Part shown: piece after piece, positions 53,684-62,135 of the stretch | How positions within the stretch are numbered: the stretch's first letter is position 1 | Layout: each line of letters begins with the position of its first letter | Source of the DNA: Desulfobulbaceae bacterium | Lineage (GTDB): Bacteria; Bacteroidota; Ignavibacteria; Kapaibacteriales; UBA2268 | DNA: 64,000 nt | Direction of reading: 5' to 3' | Assembly: GCA_018335795.1 (NCBI GenBank) | Contig: JAGXRP010000036.1 | Span: 1 to 64,000, forward strand | Translations under genes and position numbers: made by a program | Notes under the pieces: model-generated | Seen by the model: the letters and a program-made list of their open reading frames with translations, nothing else | Told to the model about the DNA's origin: nothing | Database searches by the model: none

Positions 53684-54142
53684 TTAACTTAATGCCTCAA
53701 TTACATCTTTTGGAGCTTGCACGAGTTCTACTAATACACCTTCCGAACTGAGCGGAAATTCTTCGTTTCCTTTGGGATGAATGAAGCACACGTCATATCC
53801 TGCGGCGCCTTTGCGGATTCCACCGGGAGTAAAACGCACTCCTTGTGCAGTAAGCCATTCCACACATTTTTCCAAATCGTCTATCCACAAACCTATGTGA
53901 TTTAACTGAGGTTCGTGCACTTTGGGCTTTTTCTCGGCGTCTATCGGTTGCATCAAATCAATTTCTACAGCAAAAGGACCTTTGCCCATACGCAAAATGT
54001 CCTCATCAACGTTTTCTCTTTCGCTCGCAAATGTGTGGACTTTTTCCAATCCCATAATATCTACCCAAAAGTTTGCTAATTTGTCCTTGTCCAATCCACC
54101 GATTGCTATTTGTTGGATTCCTAATACTTTAAATGGTCGCAT
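53684..54142 (-). CDS. VOC-family (glyoxalase fold) protein
   Basis: The ATG at 54142 ([16 protein letters not shown]) gives 152 residues; an earlier ATG at 54178 is less likely. Two beta-alpha-beta-beta-beta units are visible. Possible metal ligands are Glu in [10 protein letters not shown], His in [10 protein letters not shown] and Glu in [10 protein letters not shown], while the first usual His is a Gln (GIQQIAI). The family includes glyoxalase I and methylmalonyl-CoA epimerase; the pattern is closer to the epimerase side, but I do not assign a substrate. It is the downstream gene of a minus-strand group with a methyltransferase and a glycosyltransferase, 68 bases apart. Confidence 0.85.
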   Translation of the reverse strand: MRPFKVLGIQQIAIGGLDKDKLANFWVDIMGLEKVHTFASERENVDEDILRMGKGPFAVEIDLMQPIDAEKKPKVHEPQLNHIGLWIDDLEKCVEWLTAQGVRFTPGGIRKGAAGYDVCFIHPKGNEEFPLSSEGVLVELVQAPKDVIEALS

Positions 54143-54210
54143 AATGTTTTCAATTTTTAAATGATAAATACAGTACAAAAATAATAATAAAAAGCTGCAT
54201 TTACAATATA

Positions 54211-55002
54211 TTATGGTACGATTGTGACGTTTTTGTTTCGGGTAAGCACGAAAATGAAGTCATCTTCTATACCATATTTAATAAAGTCGCTTTCGTTTGT
54301 CAGTTCTCGAGTAGAAATCATCTCGCAATTCAGCTCCGTTTGCTTGATTCGTTTTGCAAAATCCATTCCGTACAATCGCACGTGGTCGCTTTGTCCGAAA
54401 TGTTTAAGCCTTTCCTTGGGCGATATTATGCTTTTATCTTCATAAGTCGTCGCCAAATCTTTTTCAATCGGAATCATTATAAGAATTTTGCCCTCTTTTT
54501 TGATTACGCGTCCCATTTCCCGAATTGCCGCAATATCATCATCTACGTGCTCGAGTACGTGGCTGCATATTATCAAATCGAAACTTTCATCTTCAAATTT
54601 AAGTTGCTCTACATCCATTTGCAAAACTGATTTTGGATAAGCATATCCGGAAGCAAATTTGTCAATGGCTGAATAATTTTGCATTTTGGACATAACATTA
54701 AACACTGAAGGTTCAGGAGAAACATGCAAAATTCTGATTCCGGATTTAAGCAAATTATTGTGTTGGAGATAGAGCCACATCGCTCTATGGCGCGGAAATG
54801 AACTGCAAAATGGGCAATGAATAGCTTTTCGCTTTTTCCCGACAGGTAAGAAGAAAGCAATCTCCTTAGTGCAAATCGGACATTGCTTTAGTTTTATGGG
54901 CTTATTAATGTTTAAATGATAAGCATACTTTATATACCGTTTGATTTTACCGACTTCAATTCTCAATCCATAAGGCAATATCTTCAGTAGAAAATTTCTC
55001 AT
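54211..55002 (-). CDS. class I SAM-dependent methyltransferase with zinc-ribbon-like lead
   Basis: The 263-residue protein starts with a basic helix. Then come two CxxC pairs ([22 protein letters not shown], about 38-75), which look like a small zinc-binding domain. The methyltransferase core follows: [16 protein letters not shown] (motif I region), [27 protein letters not shown], and [15 protein letters not shown]. The substrate is unknown. It overlaps the upstream glycosyltransferase gene by 4 bases, which suggests a role in modifying a surface glycan. Confidence 0.87.
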   Translation of the reverse strand: MRNFLLKILPYGLRIEVGKIKRYIKYAYHLNINKPIKLKQCPICTKEIAFFLPVGKKRKAIHCPFCSSFPRHRAMWLYLQHNNLLKSGIRILHVSPEPSVFNVMSKMQNYSAIDKFASGYAYPKSVLQMDVEQLKFEDESFDLIICSHVLEHVDDDIAAIREMGRVIKKEGKILIMIPIEKDLATTYEDKSIISPKERLKHFGQSDHVRLYGMDFAKRIKQTELNCEMISTRELTNESDFIKYGIEDDFIFVLTRNKNVTIVP

Positions 55003-55874
55003 TTTACAATTTTATAATTCTTATATTCACCAATTCTGTAACCTGTAAGACTTTCAATTAAGCGTTTAATTTTTTCTTTTGCTGAATAGTTCCTCTGGGA
55101 AATATCATGAGAAAATTTCCAATTCATCTTTTCAATTCTTTCCAACATAACTTCAGGGTGAGTGCCATCAAACAGACTAAGCGAATCAATTTCCGAATAA
55201 TCAAACTCTGAATCATTCGCGATATTGTTTTCAATCCATTTGTCATCATGCCAAAGTCGGTTGAAATCTAATTGCTTGGCTTGTTGCTTGCGCGGGTCTT
55301 TGACCCATCCGTAATGATAAATATATGCATCAATCAGCTTCACATTTAACTTTTCATCATTATTCTTTCTAAATCCTTGGGCATCGCCATGCGAATAAAT
55401 GCTCTTGTCGTTGCGAACAATTCTAATTTCGCGACGATACCATTTATACGATTCGCCGACATAATCATAAGAGCCGTAAAAATGCTTGTAGTTGAACAAT
55501 AGCCCATCAATAGCTTTATTGTGTAGTTCATTTTGCATCTCAAAATTAATCGTTTCTATGTATTTTTCATGCAAAACTTCATCAGCTTGAATATAAAAAG
55601 CCCAATCAAAATCACCGGGAATTGCATTGAACGCCTTATTAGTTTCAACAGCTAAGACTTTTCCACCATGCCTCAAATTATCGTCCCAGACAGTGTTTAT
55701 GATGTGAATCTTATCATCACCGATTGAGCGAATTAGATTTTCGGTGTCATCTTCGGATTGCCCGACAGCCACGAACACAGCATTGCAGACTGGTAATATA
55801 GATTTAATAGCTTCGACAACGGGGTAATCGTACTTTATAGCATTTCGTGCAATTGTAAATCCTGCAACTTTCAT
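54999..55874 (-). CDS. glycosyltransferase family 2-like protein
   Basis: The 291-residue protein has a short GT-A core beginning VAGFTIARNAIKYDYPVVEAIKSI. The acidic site is DFDWAFYIQADEVLHE, and a GQSEDDTENLIRS loop lies near 40. It resembles the GT2 enzymes that begin with a FxxxRN motif. A -7-like element TACTTTTG (complement of 55900-55907) lies 25 bases before the ATG, with a partial -33. It overlaps the methyltransferase gene, so it is the first gene of a short surface-polysaccharide run. Confidence 0.82.
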   Translation of the reverse strand: MKVAGFTIARNAIKYDYPVVEAIKSILPVCNAVFVAVGQSEDDTENLIRSIGDDKIHIINTVWDDNLRHGGKVLAVETNKAFNAIPGDFDWAFYIQADEVLHEKYIETINFEMQNELHNKAIDGLLFNYKHFYGSYDYVGESYKWYRREIRIVRNDKSIYSHGDAQGFRKNNDEKLNVKLIDAYIYHYGWVKDPRKQQAKQLDFNRLWHDDKWIENNIANDSEFDYSEIDSLSLFDGTHPEVMLERIEKMNWKFSHDISQRNYSAKEKIKRLIESLTGYRIGEYKNYKIVK

Positions 55875-56190
55875 AGATATTCCATTTTTATATTAATTAC
55901 AAAAGTACATACCATTGTTGATTTGAGCAATATTATAAAAAATATGTGAAAGAATTGATTTAGTCTGCATTAAATTTAAAATTTAATGTGATAAATGTAA
56001 TTTTATTTATTTGTAAATAAAATTAGTCATTTTTTTTCATTATAAGCAAATGCAAGTTATAGTAAGACTCTCTTCTACATTGATAATGAAAAATTATTCA
56101 TAAAATAGTTATACGATAATAAAATGACAACAATTAATGTTTTTTGTTAAAAAAAATATTTTTTTATTTATACAAAATGTGTTAATTTGG
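55875..56190. other. AT-rich intergenic region before the cytochrome locus
   Basis: I see no gene. The region separates the minus-strand glycosyltransferase from the plus-strand cytochrome locus and carries start signals for both: a -7-like element for the minus gene near 55900 and the cytochrome promoter at the far end. Its AT content is high throughout, with T/A runs at 56145-56170. Confidence 0.6.
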
Positions 56191-56221
56191 TTTGTGATTA
56201 ATTTGTATTTCTATAAATTTG
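56191..56221 (+). promoter_or_regulatory. promoter of the cytochrome locus, Bacteroidota type
   Basis: TTTG (56191-56194), exactly 19 bases, then TAAATTTG (56214-56221) matches TTTG-N19-TAnnTTTG fully. The start of transcription would be near 56228, about 60 bases before the ATG at 56287. Confidence 0.75.
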
Positions 56222-56273
56222 ATTAAATCGTAACTAGATTTTACTTGTTCTTTAAAATTAATGTTTAATAAAT

Positions 56274-56278
56274 GGGAG
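56274..56278 (+). promoter_or_regulatory. Shine-Dalgarno site deciding the hexaheme cytochrome start
   Basis: GGGAG lies 8 bases before the ATG at 56287. An earlier in-frame ATG at 56272 overlaps it and would spoil the lipoprotein signal, so 56287 is preferred. Confidence 0.7.
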
Positions 56279-56286
56279 ATTTTTAT

Positions 56287-57369
56287 ATGAAATCAATACA
56301 CTCTAAAACAGTGTGGCTCTCTATATGGGGAGTTTTAATATTTGCGACTATGCTTTTCGCTAGTTGTGAAGGACCAGCGGGTAAGGATGGACTCGCCGGT
56401 AAAGACGGTAAAGATGGTAAAGATGGAGCTGATGGCACTCAAAACTGTGGTACTTGCCACGATGCCTCAACTGACCTTTTTGCAAAACAACTACAATGGG
56501 CAGCATCAGACCACGCTACAAATACATCATTCGAGCGCTCTGGTGCATCTTGCGCCGCTTGTCATACCAGTGACGGTTTCCGTGAAGTAGCTGTTACAGG
56601 CGAGTCTAATACTGCTGCTGCAATTAGCAACCCTACAGGACAAAATTGCCGTACATGTCATACGATACACGAGACATATACAAATGATGACTACAAGCTT
56701 ACATACGAAAAGAAAGCAAAATTGAGAACAACCGGTGTAGAATTTGATTTCGGTAAGGGTTCTCTTTGTGCCCAATGCCACCAAGCTCGCACAACTACAC
56801 CCGCACTTGACTTAAACGCTGAGACTTATACTTTAGCAAACTTTCGTTTTGGGCCTCACTATGGAGCTGCTGCAAATGTAATTGCCGGCTCGGGAGCATT
56901 CGAATTAGCGGGAAGTCTGCCGTATGCAAATACCGGTGCTCACCAAAATATTCAAAATTCTTGCGTTTCTTGCCATATGGGAACCGCTTATGGAAATCAA
57001 GCAGGCGGACATACAATGAAAATGAAATATTCTTATAACAGCGCTATGGTTGATAACGTTGCTGTTTGTACTCCTTGTCATTCAAGTGCAAAAGACTTTA
57101 ACATAAGTGGTTACCAATCTGAAATGAAAGATTTGGCAACATTAGTAAGAAAAAGATTACTTGAGTTAGACATGATTACTCCTACTGATGGTGTTGATAC
57201 TGACCCTGTTAACTATAATCACGATTATGCAAAAGTTGGGACATATCCATCTAAGCGGGCTGCAGCTTTATACAATTATATATTCATTATGCGCGATAAG
57301 AGTTGGGGTATTCACAACCCAAGATACACCAAGGCTGTATTGCAAAATGCATTAGAAGCTTTGAACTAA
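56287..57369 (+). CDS. hexaheme c-type cytochrome lipoprotein with collagen-like linker
   Basis: The 360-residue protein has a lipoprotein signal (MLFASC, lipid Cys27). Immediately after it comes a Gly-x-y stretch (GPAGKDGLAGKDGKDGKDG, about 29-50) that looks like a short collagen-like stalk. Six CxxCH heme motifs follow: CGTCH (54-58), CAACH, CRTCH, CAQCH, CVSCH and CTPCH. The C-terminal 100 residues have none. Extra His residues (HETY, HMGT, HTMKMK) could be distal ligands. It should be anchored by lipid, in the outer membrane or facing the periplasm or outside, and pass electrons. A strong promoter precedes it and a terminator follows, so it can be expressed on its own. Confidence 0.9.
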   Translation: MKSIHSKTVWLSIWGVLIFATMLFASCEGPAGKDGLAGKDGKDGKDGADGTQNCGTCHDASTDLFAKQLQWAASDHATNTSFERSGASCAACHTSDGFREVAVTGESNTAAAISNPTGQNCRTCHTIHETYTNDDYKLTYEKKAKLRTTGVEFDFGKGSLCAQCHQARTTTPALDLNAETYTLANFRFGPHYGAAANVIAGSGAFELAGSLPYANTGAHQNIQNSCVSCHMGTAYGNQAGGHTMKMKYSYNSAMVDNVAVCTPCHSSAKDFNISGYQSEMKDLATLVRKRLLELDMITPTDGVDTDPVNYNHDYAKVGTYPSKRAAALYNYIFIMRDKSWGIHNPRYTKAVLQNALEALN

Positions 57370-57400
57370 GAGTTTTTTTAGTAATGAAGAAATTATTATG

Positions 57401-57440
57401 AAAGATATGGAGGATAATTTTTCCTCCATGTCTTTTTTTT
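57401..57440 (+). terminator. terminator after the hexaheme cytochrome gene
   Basis: AAAGATATGGAGGA pairs with TCCTCCATGTCTTT (one G-T pair) around a 7-base loop, followed by T residues. It is 31 bases after the stop. Confidence 0.88.
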
Positions 57441-57512
57441 ATTTTGAATTTGATTTTTACAAGAAAAACATATATATTGCTAACTGAGATTTAACAATTA
57501 CGAGAGACTGAT

Positions 57513-58760
57513 ATGAAAAAAACAATCCTGATTCTACTCACTTTTTTCCTTGTGAGCGAGTACGCTATTTCCCGTCCACAATATTCTATTTTGCAAACGT
57601 ATGGTACAAAATGTACTAATTGCCATGCAAATGCTAATTATGGTGGAGCAAGGAACTTTGGCGGCTTTTTAGCCCGAAAAGATATTGGACTAATCCAACC
57701 TGATGACATCGGTTTGCAAGGACTTTATGATTTCCTTGGCGAAGGTACCGAATTGTTTGACGGAAAAGTTAATTGGGGACTCGATATGAGACTCCAAAAT
57801 GCACGTTGGGCTCAAACTTCACGCAAAGAAGAAGTTAGAGTGGATACAAATGTTGTAAGACCGACGATTGAACGCAAGACAATGCTAATGCAAATTTCTC
57901 CATATTTACAGGTTCAAGCTGCAAGTTGGCTCAGAATCGAAGGTATGTACAACTTTGCTTATGATATACATGACGACATGCGCTATCCCGGGCAACAAGC
58001 TTTTTATGCAGGAGTAACTATCCAACCATGGCAAGATTTGCCATCAATTCGGGTCGGGTATTTGAATCCACCAATCAGCCTTGATTTCGATGACCATACT
58101 ATGCTTGTTCGCCAAGTTTCAGGTTTGGGTAGAAGTATGCCACTAATTCCTGCTGATTATGCTGAGTTGGGCTTTGAAATTAATTATGACGGACTATCAT
58201 GGCTTAATGCGTCCTTTGGGATGTATGAATCCAAAAACATGGCTAAAATTAAAACAGAAGGCGTTCCAATAGTTAATGAAAACACTATGTCGTCGGTTGT
58301 GAATCTTTCTGTTCACCCACAACTACCTTACGGATTGCAAGGCTTTATGGGTTTGAGTCACTTCTTTAACAGTTCATTAAAAACTGATGACGGGATTTAT
58401 TTCGGAAACAACTATTTGACAATTTCATCTGTTTATTTGGGTATAGGACTTGCCGATAGAGTGGCTCTTATGGCTGAATACATTAATTCGACTAAACAAA
58501 GCTTGCAGGAAGTTAATAATTACTCGCTCGAACTTACTTATCAATTCATGGAACCAATATATGTTTTTGGACGTTATGAAAGCGGCAAGACAGACATAAT
58601 GAGGTCAGGTCAAATTTGGGAAGCCAAGCAATACGTCTTAGGAGCTCACATTTATCCGCTCCCGTTTATTGACCTAATTCCGGAATACAGAATTTACGAC
58701 AGAGCAGACGTCCCGGGCACAAGTGCGCAATGGGCATTCCAAATACATGTATTTTATTAA
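57513..58760 (+). CDS. outer-membrane barrel-like protein with one N-terminal heme-c motif
   Basis: The 415-residue protein has a GAGAG site (57502-57506). Its signal peptide is MKKTILILLTFFLVSEYAIS. It has one CxxCH motif, CTNCH (Cys34-His38), followed by GGARNFGGFLARKD. The rest alternates polar and aromatic residues in strands of about 10 (WGLDMRLQNARW, WLRIEGMYNFAYDI, GFMGLSHFFNSS, YVLGAHIYPL) and ends in WAFQIHVFY, a terminal aromatic typical of outer-membrane barrels. The combination of a porin-like barrel and a heme suggests an electron conduit across the outer membrane, as in porin-cytochrome complexes, but this is inference. It is the first gene after a terminator and is followed by the Rieske gene after 23 bases. 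Confidence 0.8.
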   Translation: MKKTILILLTFFLVSEYAISRPQYSILQTYGTKCTNCHANANYGGARNFGGFLARKDIGLIQPDDIGLQGLYDFLGEGTELFDGKVNWGLDMRLQNARWAQTSRKEEVRVDTNVVRPTIERKTMLMQISPYLQVQAASWLRIEGMYNFAYDIHDDMRYPGQQAFYAGVTIQPWQDLPSIRVGYLNPPISLDFDDHTMLVRQVSGLGRSMPLIPADYAELGFEINYDGLSWLNASFGMYESKNMAKIKTEGVPIVNENTMSSVVNLSVHPQLPYGLQGFMGLSHFFNSSLKTDDGIYFGNNYLTISSVYLGIGLADRVALMAEYINSTKQSLQEVNNYSLELTYQFMEPIYVFGRYESGKTDIMRSGQIWEAKQYVLGAHIYPLPFIDLIPEYRIYDRADVPGTSAQWAFQIHVFY

Positions 58761-58783
58761 TAGAACAAGCAAGGAGAATAATA

Positions 58784-59266
58784 ATGAAAAATAATACTGA
58801 AAGAAGAGATTTTCTGAAGAAAGCCGGAACCGTATTTGGTGTGGGTATTTTTGCAAGCGCCTTTGGCTCAGTAATTACATCATGCGAGCGTGACGAAATC
58901 GTTGCCGCACCCGACCCCGAAACTATTGACCTTGATATGTCAAAATATCCTCAAGTTTCAGCCGTTGGCTCAATGGCAATCATACAAATTTCGCGTTTGG
59001 ATGGTTCACCATTGAAATTATTTTTGAAACGTGCTTCCGAAGACCATTACATCGTCCTTGAAGCTCTTTGCCGCCACCAAACAGGTCCGCTCGAATTACC
59101 AAGCGCTGATGGTGGTCCGTTAAGATGTATTCTCCACGGAGCTACATTTAATACCGACAATGGTTCACTTATTACCAACCCGACTTCGGATACTATTCCC
59201 GATTTGGTTAAGTTTAGAGTTTTTGAATTTAACAAACAAACAAATATTTTACGCATAGAAGTTTGA
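58784..59266 (+). CDS. Tat-exported Rieske [2Fe-2S] protein
   Basis: The ATG at 58784, preceded by AAGGAG (58771-58776), gives 160 residues; a more upstream start reads through the previous gene. The N-terminus is a Tat signal (ERRDFLKKAGTVFGVGIFAS) ending in ITSC, so it may also be lipidated at Cys34. The Rieske cluster ligands are Cys96/His98 (CRH) and Cys115/His118 (CILH), 16 residues apart. Rieske proteins of quinol oxidases take electrons from quinol, but no bc1/b6f cytochrome b with the Qo motif lies in the window, so this one may serve another cytochrome. It lies between the barrel gene and a monoheme cytochrome. Confidence 0.9.
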   Translation: MKNNTERRDFLKKAGTVFGVGIFASAFGSVITSCERDEIVAAPDPETIDLDMSKYPQVSAVGSMAIIQISRLDGSPLKLFLKRASEDHYIVLEALCRHQTGPLELPSADGGPLRCILHGATFNTDNGSLITNPTSDTIPDLVKFRVFEFNKQTNILRIEV

Positions 59267-59346
59267 TTATGTTACAAATTTTGCGTAATTTCGTTATATA
59301 AATATACGGTAATATATTAATTAAAAATTATACATAGGAGTATAAA

Positions 59347-59700
59347 ATGTTAGGTAAATTTTTGACTTTCGCAATAGTGCTCGGATTGAGCATCAGCTTT
59401 ATGAATACAGCCAATTCAACAGAAGCTAAAGACGGCAAAACGATTTTTGAAGAATCCAAATGCACTACTTGTCATTCAATTGACTCACAAGGCGTCGAAA
59501 CTCGCAAAAAAACTCCCAAGACAGTAGATTTGTCTAAATTGGAAGGCGATCATGATGCTGCTTTTTGGATGGGATATTTGAAGAAAGACCAAACCTTAAA
59601 TGATAAGAAGCATCCGATTGCATTCAAAGGTGATGATGCGGAGCTTGAAATTATGATTAATTGGTTGGTATCAATTTCTGCCGAACCTGCTGCTGAATAA
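59347..59700 (+). CDS. small monoheme cytochrome c
   Basis: The 117-residue protein has AGGAG at 59336-59340 before its ATG and a signal peptide (about 1-25). There is one heme motif, CTTCH (Cys39-His43), in the class I context IFEESKCTTCHSID. A Met for the sixth ligand may lie in the helix DAAFWMGYL. It would act as a soluble periplasmic electron carrier in the locus. A clear terminator follows. Confidence 0.92.
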   Translation: MLGKFLTFAIVLGLSISFMNTANSTEAKDGKTIFEESKCTTCHSIDSQGVETRKKTPKTVDLSKLEGDHDAAFWMGYLKKDQTLNDKKHPIAFKGDDAELEIMINWLVSISAEPAAE

Positions 59701-59717
59701 TTTGTCTTTAAACTTTT

Positions 59718-59764
59718 AAAAAGGGCGTTTGTGATTAAATGATAATTGCTCCGCCCTTTTTAGT
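59718..59764 (+). terminator. terminator after the monoheme cytochrome gene
   Basis: AAAAAGGGCG (59718-59727) pairs perfectly with CGCCCTTTTT (59752-59761), with a 24-base loop. It divides the locus into two units. Confidence 0.82.
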
Positions 59765-59859
59765 TTAAAACGTAAAAAGCAAAGAGGTTATTTTTGCAAC
59801 ATTTTTGCTTATTACGTTAGAATAACAAATAAAACTTGTTAGTACATGAAGGAGATAAT

Positions 59860-61320
59860 ATGAAAATTGTATACACTATTGTTATTTGCATTTTTTGCTT
59901 CTTTGCACATTCGCTAAACTTGCATTGTCAAAGCGATGAAGATTGCATGGAATGCCATTCCGACCCCGATATTTCGATGGAAAGGAAAGGTGTGCTTCGT
60001 CCCTTAACAGTCAAAAAATTTATTTTGGCACGTTCGGTACATGCCAGTTTAAAATGCGTTGACTGCCACGCTGGATTTGACCCTTATGATATTCCTCATA
60101 AATCACCAATGACATTAATCAATTGTTTGGATTGCCACAAAAATACAGTCCAAATTCATAGATTTCATCCTCAAATGGTAGGTTCAAAAGGCACAGAAGG
60201 CAGCCCAAATGTAAATTGTAAGGGGTGCCACGGCACTCATAATGTATCATCGCCCAAAGACCCAACATCTCCGAAGCATTTTGCAAATTCAACTCAATAT
60301 TGTGGGAAATGTCATGCTGACATATTGACAGACCATCTGCAATCCGAACATCATGTCGAAGTCGAACACAATAATCCCAATGCGCCAACATGTATTTACT
60401 GCCATTCGAAACCAATTACCAAAGGCAATTTGCTTGATAAAGCACAGTTAAAAATTAATCAAGAAAAGCTCTGCTTGGATTGTCATTTGAATGACCCACA
60501 CAATCCGAGCAAATTTGCTAAAACTTTAGTTGATTATGAAAAAAGTGTTCATGGCTTGGCAATATTGAGCGGCAATCAAGATGCAGCTGTTTGTGTGGAT
60601 TGCCATGGTGCCCATAAATTGCAAAAAGCAAGCGTTCCGACCTCATCGGTTCATAAAAATAATATTGCTGAATTATGTGGCAAATGCCATGGTGATATTA
60701 CAAAAGAATATCTGAGCAGTGTCCATGGTCGAGCTATGAAATTCGGAGTTGGCGAATCACCCTCTTGCACATTTTGTCATGGTGAACATAATATTACAGC
60801 TGTCCCTCATATCGAAAAGCAAGTATTCACTGCAACAGGAATGAAGTTTGAAAAAATGGTAGATAATCAAATGGTATGGTGCATAAGTTGCCATAGCGAC
60901 CAAGCTATGATGACAAGACGCGGTTTGTTGACTATCGAGGAGGCACATAAATGGCTTCCCGCAGCTGCCACACATTATAATACAGTGCGTTGCGTAGATT
61001 GCCATTCATCATACGACCCACCAAACTTATCTCATAACATTTTGAATCGGGAAGAAACTATCAAAAAATGCGAGGAGTGCCACTCTCAAAATTCTGTACT
61101 AATGTCTAAATTATATGTACATGAGAAAGAAAAATCTCGTAATCTAATGGGTTTCATCAATGGCACCTTGCTTAGTAATGCATATGTAATAGGTACAACT
61201 CGAAATGTTTATCTCGATGTTACTAGCGGAGTTATATTCGTATTTACAGTCTCTGGAATTTTTATTCACGCATTTTTAAGATTTCGTTCACGTAAAACAC
61301 GCAATGTGGAGCAAGCATGA
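59860..61320 (+). CDS. 13-heme c-type cytochrome with C-terminal membrane anchor
   Basis: The ATG at 59860 with AAGGAG (59849-59854) gives 486 residues; an earlier start at 59836 is less likely. A signal peptide precedes 13 CxxCH motifs: CMECH, CVDCH, CLDCH, CKGCH, CGKCH, CIYCH, CLDCH, CVDCH, CGKCH, CTFCH, CISCH, CVDCH and CEECH. Many are paired with nearby His in HGxH or VHxxH contexts, suggesting bis-His hemes. The C-terminus has one helix (TSGVIFVFTVSGIFIHAFLRF) and a basic tail that leaves the hemes on the periplasmic side. The next gene, a cytochrome b, overlaps by 4 bases, so the pair is probably one complex that exchanges electrons with quinones. A -7-like TATTTTTG lies at 59789-59796. 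Confidence 0.92.
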   Translation: MKIVYTIVICIFCFFAHSLNLHCQSDEDCMECHSDPDISMERKGVLRPLTVKKFILARSVHASLKCVDCHAGFDPYDIPHKSPMTLINCLDCHKNTVQIHRFHPQMVGSKGTEGSPNVNCKGCHGTHNVSSPKDPTSPKHFANSTQYCGKCHADILTDHLQSEHHVEVEHNNPNAPTCIYCHSKPITKGNLLDKAQLKINQEKLCLDCHLNDPHNPSKFAKTLVDYEKSVHGLAILSGNQDAAVCVDCHGAHKLQKASVPTSSVHKNNIAELCGKCHGDITKEYLSSVHGRAMKFGVGESPSCTFCHGEHNITAVPHIEKQVFTATGMKFEKMVDNQMVWCISCHSDQAMMTRRGLLTIEEAHKWLPAAATHYNTVRCVDCHSSYDPPNLSHNILNREETIKKCEECHSQNSVLMSKLYVHEKEKSRNLMGFINGTLLSNAYVIGTTRNVYLDVTSGVIFVFTVSGIFIHAFLRFRSRKTRNVEQA

Positions 61321-62120
61321 AAAAATTGTTTTTATATCCTTTTTGGCTTAGATTTTGGCATTGGTTAAATGCCGCGTTGTTTATACTTTTGATTCTAACC
61401 GGGATTAGCATTCATTATTCAGCTTCCAATGATTTACTAATGCCTTTCGAATATGCAATTGTAACGCATAATGTAGCCGGAATAATCTTGAGTTTTCTGT
61501 TTTTAATTTTTACTATAATGAATATCAAATCCGGGAATTACAAGTATTATATTCCCTTGATGCATGGCATATATGAACGACTGGTGAAGCAGGGTAGATA
61601 TTACGTTTATGGTGTATTCAATGGCGAACCGCACCCTTATCATATTTCGGAAAAAGACAAATTCAACCCTCTCCAACAAATCTCATACTTCGGAATTATC
61701 TTTTTTATGATGCCGACTATCATAATTAGCGGATGGTTATTGTTGTTCCCGGAATTAGCTCCCGGCGAAATCATGGGGATGGGTGGAGTATGGCCCATGG
61801 CAGTATTGCATAGTGTGGTCGGATATTTACTTAGTATTTTCATGTTCGGACATATTTATTTAGCAACTCATGGTGATACAATCGGTGCCAATTTCAAATC
61901 TATGATTGATGGCTATCATCACGTTCATGAAGACGAACATGCTGGTAATGGTAACGGAACTCCAATTAATTATGAGTTGCTATCTGATGAAGTCGCTTAT
62001 GGAAATGAAATTGTGGGTACAAATCACATTCCTGCAAAAGAAGAAGTTATACCAGATATTGAGTCTGAATCGTTATCAGAAGATGAATCAACCGATGATA
62101 GAAGCGAAAAAAAACAATAA
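61317..62120 (+). CDS. di-heme cytochrome b (b561/Ni-Fe hydrogenase cytochrome b type)
   Basis: The 267-residue protein has four hydrophobic helices. Its likely heme-b His ligands are His15 (RFWHWLNA), His51 (YAIVTHNVAG) and two in VLHSVVGYLLSIFMFGHIYLATH. This is the pattern of the b561-like subunits that connect periplasmic redox enzymes with the quinone pool. A long acidic tail (EEVIPDIESES to the end) is unusual for the family. Its ATG overlaps the stop of the 13-heme cytochrome gene, and a terminator follows. Confidence 0.9.
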   Translation: MKKLFLYPFWLRFWHWLNAALFILLILTGISIHYSASNDLLMPFEYAIVTHNVAGIILSFLFLIFTIMNIKSGNYKYYIPLMHGIYERLVKQGRYYVYGVFNGEPHPYHISEKDKFNPLQQISYFGIIFFMMPTIIISGWLLLFPELAPGEIMGMGGVWPMAVLHSVVGYLLSIFMFGHIYLATHGDTIGANFKSMIDGYHHVHEDEHAGNGNGTPINYELLSDEVAYGNEIVGTNHIPAKEEVIPDIESESLSEDESTDDRSEKKQ

Positions 62121-62135
62121 ACATTAATGTTTGTT

